From: an uncultured Flavobacteriales bacterium
Lineage (GTDB): Bacteria > Bacteroidota > Bacteroidia > CAIKAF01
Direction of reading: 5' to 3'
DNA: 6,903 nucleotides
NCBI GenBank assembly: GCA_937925455.1
Contig: CALEWF010000231.1
Span: 1 to 6,903 of the forward strand
This document shows, one piece after another, positions 6,150-6,903 of this stretch (position 1 is the first letter of the stretch; each line of letters opens with the position of its first letter). The notes beneath the pieces were generated by a model that ran no database searches, was not told where the DNA came from, and was given only the letters and a program-made list of their open reading frames with translations. The translations under genes and the position numbers were made by a program.

Positions 6150-6184
6150 CCACAGAGAACACAAAGAGACGCAGAGAACACAGA
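6150..6184. repeat. Low-complexity CACAGAGAACA-type repeat
   Basis: About three imperfect units of 10-12 bases (CACAGAGAACA, CAAAGAGACG, CAGAGAACACAG) lie in tandem. This type of purine/CA-rich block is common between genes in Bacteroidota and other environmental bacteria and yields spurious ORFs full of Cys, Leu, Ser and Val on the other strand. It has no coding meaning here. Confidence 0.7.
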
Positions 6185-6236
6185 TAAAAAAACCAATTAA
6201 CTCCAAATTGTCATTCGAATTTTTAAATAAATAGAG

Positions 6237-6295
6237 GGGGCAACACGTGTTACTCCGCCTCGTAGGAGTGGATTCACCCGTTGAACCATTGCCCC
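6237..6295. repeat. GC-rich nested inverted repeat with GTGGATTCACCC motif
   Basis: The outer arms are GGGGCAA (6237-6243) and TTGCCCC (6289-6295). Inside are a palindrome AACACGTGTT (6242-6251) and a hairpin ACTCC/GGAGT (6252-6256, 6265-6269), followed by GTGGATTCACCC. The last motif and the terminal TGCCCCA resemble the hairpin at 4004-4047 near repeat copy A, so the two may belong to one family. A further small hairpin CCGCC-TAT-GGCGG follows at 6312-6324. Confidence 0.6.
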
Positions 6296-6373
6296 AAACC
6301 GTCATAGCAAACCGCCTATGGCGGGGAAGAAATCTATATGCTACAACCCATCTTCTGCCAACAATTAACTCCT

Positions 6374-6396
6374 AAAACGCATAGTCAATGCGTTTT
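6374..6396. repeat. Perfect 9-bp hairpin in non-coding DNA
   Basis: AAAACGCAT (6374-6382) and ATGCGTTTT (6388-6396) flank a 5-base loop AGTCA. No T-run follows on either strand and no gene ends nearby, so a terminator role is doubtful. Confidence 0.6.
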
Positions 6397-6463
6397 GCAA
6401 CCTACCCACCTGCTGACCCAATATTCAATGACGAATTGTGAAAACAATGCAATTAATAAATTC

Positions 6464-6494
6464 TCAAATCAACTCATCTTCAAATCAACTCATC
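6464..6494. repeat. Two-copy tandem repeat, 16-bp period
   Basis: TCAAATCAACTCATC occurs at 6464-6478 and again at 6480-6494. It lies immediately before a 6-bp hairpin CGCCCC-TTT-GGGGCG (6495-6509), which ends 2 bp before repeat copy B. Confidence 0.8.
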
Positions 6495-6511
6495 CGCCCC
6501 TTTGGGGCGTA

Positions 6512-6658
6512 CTGCTGTGGATGGCAGTGGAAAGCCTGCAGGGGCGAAGCCCACAGTGCACGGGGTAGCGGGGCTGAGGGCACGAAGACACCGCTACCCC
6601 GATGCAATGGGTGGCTGAGCCCCGAGGACTTGGAACGAACAGCCACTATAAGCAGCCT
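6512..6658 (+). repeat. GC-rich 147-bp dispersed repeat, copy B; candidate structured RNA
   Basis: Second copy of the element at 4052-4197, same orientation, 2460 bp downstream. Longest identical blocks correspond to 6558-6609 (52 bp, containing the 11-bp stem and its loop) and 6611-6632 (22 bp). Compared with copy A, the closing stem has a U-G in place of C-G, hairpin 1 has U-G in place of C-G, and hairpin 3 has U-A in place of U-G (GTGGCT/AGCCAC, 6611-6616 and 6641-6646). The single-base insertion lies in the unpaired linker near 6647-6651. Copy B is preceded by a different hairpin from copy A, so the shared unit is the 146-bp block itself. Confidence 0.85.
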
Positions 6659-6724
6659 GATTTTTTACTTAGTTTTTAATGCCAATGATATAAACAACTA
6701 ATTTACAATATATTACTCTATCTT

Positions 6725-6903
6725 TCAAGTAAGATAAAAGTAAGGAGCATAATCAGGCTTTACATCATCTTCCTGTAGTAGCCATTTCATGGCTAATTTT
6801 CGGGGTACTCTTACTTTTTCTACAGGAACAAAGGTGCCAAACACTCTATCCCAAAAGCGTGTGGTAACACCATGGTTTACCAGAGGATTATGAAAATGAT
6901 GAT
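6725..6903 (-). CDS. Fatty acid hydroxylase/sterol desaturase family protein, C-terminal end (cut by window edge)
   Basis: The last 58 codons and the TGA stop of a minus-strand gene; its start lies beyond the right edge. The visible protein opens with HHFHNPLVNHGVTTRFWDRV, then FGTFVP. It carries the final histidine cluster (HHxH) of the di-iron hydroxylase superfamily and the following NHGVTT-xxWDRxFGT block that is typical of it. The enzymes are membrane-bound O2-dependent hydroxylases or desaturases of fatty acids, sterols, sphingoid bases or carotenoids. The remaining histidine boxes are outside the window. The tail ends with a charged stretch (QEDDVKPDYAPYFYLT). The long-chain base genes elsewhere in the window make a lipid hydroxylase role attractive, but they are more than 3 kb away, so this is only a suggestion. 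No terminator hairpin is seen after the stop. Confidence 0.85.
   Translation of the reverse strand, partial: HHFHNPLVNHGVTTRFWDRVFGTFVPVEKVRVPRKLAMKWLLQEDDVKPDYAPYFYLT

Noticed and set aside
6150..6184. Short repeated units that could suggest a CRISPR array
   Set aside because: Units are 10-12 bases, imperfect and without spacers; no cas gene is near.
5991..6305. Minus-strand ORF of 104 codons
   Set aside because: It runs across the transposase remnant, the CACAGAGAACA repeat and the GC-rich hairpin; its Cys/Leu/Ser/Val-rich stretch is the usual artefact of that repeat.
6374..6396. Perfect hairpin as a terminator or tRNA arm
   Set aside because: No T-run after it and no surrounding cloverleaf; no gene ends close by.
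6338..6701. Overlapping plus-strand ORFs of 76 and 87 codons
   Set aside because: They read through the tandem repeat and repeat copy B. The equivalent sequence at copy A has no matching frame beyond the repeat, so they are not genes.

Overview
The window looks like a chromosome segment of a Bacteroidota bacterium. It is AT-rich. Several genes are preceded by matches to the Bacteroidota -7 promoter element TAnnTTTG rather than a sigma70 -10 box. It carries typical families of the phylum: a lysyl-endopeptidase-like secreted protease, a DUF2279 protein, small lipocalin-like lipoproteins, and an alpha-oxoamine synthase next to an extended SDR reductase. I cannot place it more precisely.

Layout. 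1-744 (-): N-terminal part of a secreted lysyl-endopeptidase-like protease that runs off the left edge. 795-820: a terminator for the next pair. 843-3266 (-): a two-gene operon, alpha-oxoamine synthase (1881-3266) then an extended SDR reductase (843-1829). Together they fit the first two steps of long-chain base synthesis, for sphingolipid or the sulfonolipid capnine: condensation of an amino acid with an acyl thioester, then reduction of the 3-ketone. 3286-3355: divergent promoters. 3380-3775 (+): a small lipoprotein followed by a terminator. 4270-5199 (-): a DUF2279 envelope protein. 5298-5765 (-): a lipocalin-like lipoprotein. 6725-6903 (-): the C-terminal end of a fatty acid hydroxylase/sterol desaturase family protein entering from the right. 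Because such hydroxylases modify ceramides and other lipids, it may belong with the long-chain base genes, although it lies more than 3 kb away.

Two long non-coding stretches separate these genes (3831-4269 and 5766-6724). Each contains one copy of a GC-rich element of about 146 bp (4052-4197 and 6512-6658), with about 95% identity between copies. It can be folded by hand into a closed multi-branched structure. All three substitutions that fall in proposed stems keep pairing through G-U wobble, and only if the + strand is the RNA; the other differences fall in unpaired positions. This is the most interesting signal in the window: a candidate dispersed structured RNA or non-autonomous repeat. 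The right-hand gap also holds a frameshifted remnant of an IS4-type transposase (5852-6099), a CACAGAGAACA-type low-complexity repeat, other GC-rich hairpins and a 16-bp tandem repeat, so it looks like a place where mobile and repeat sequences accumulate.
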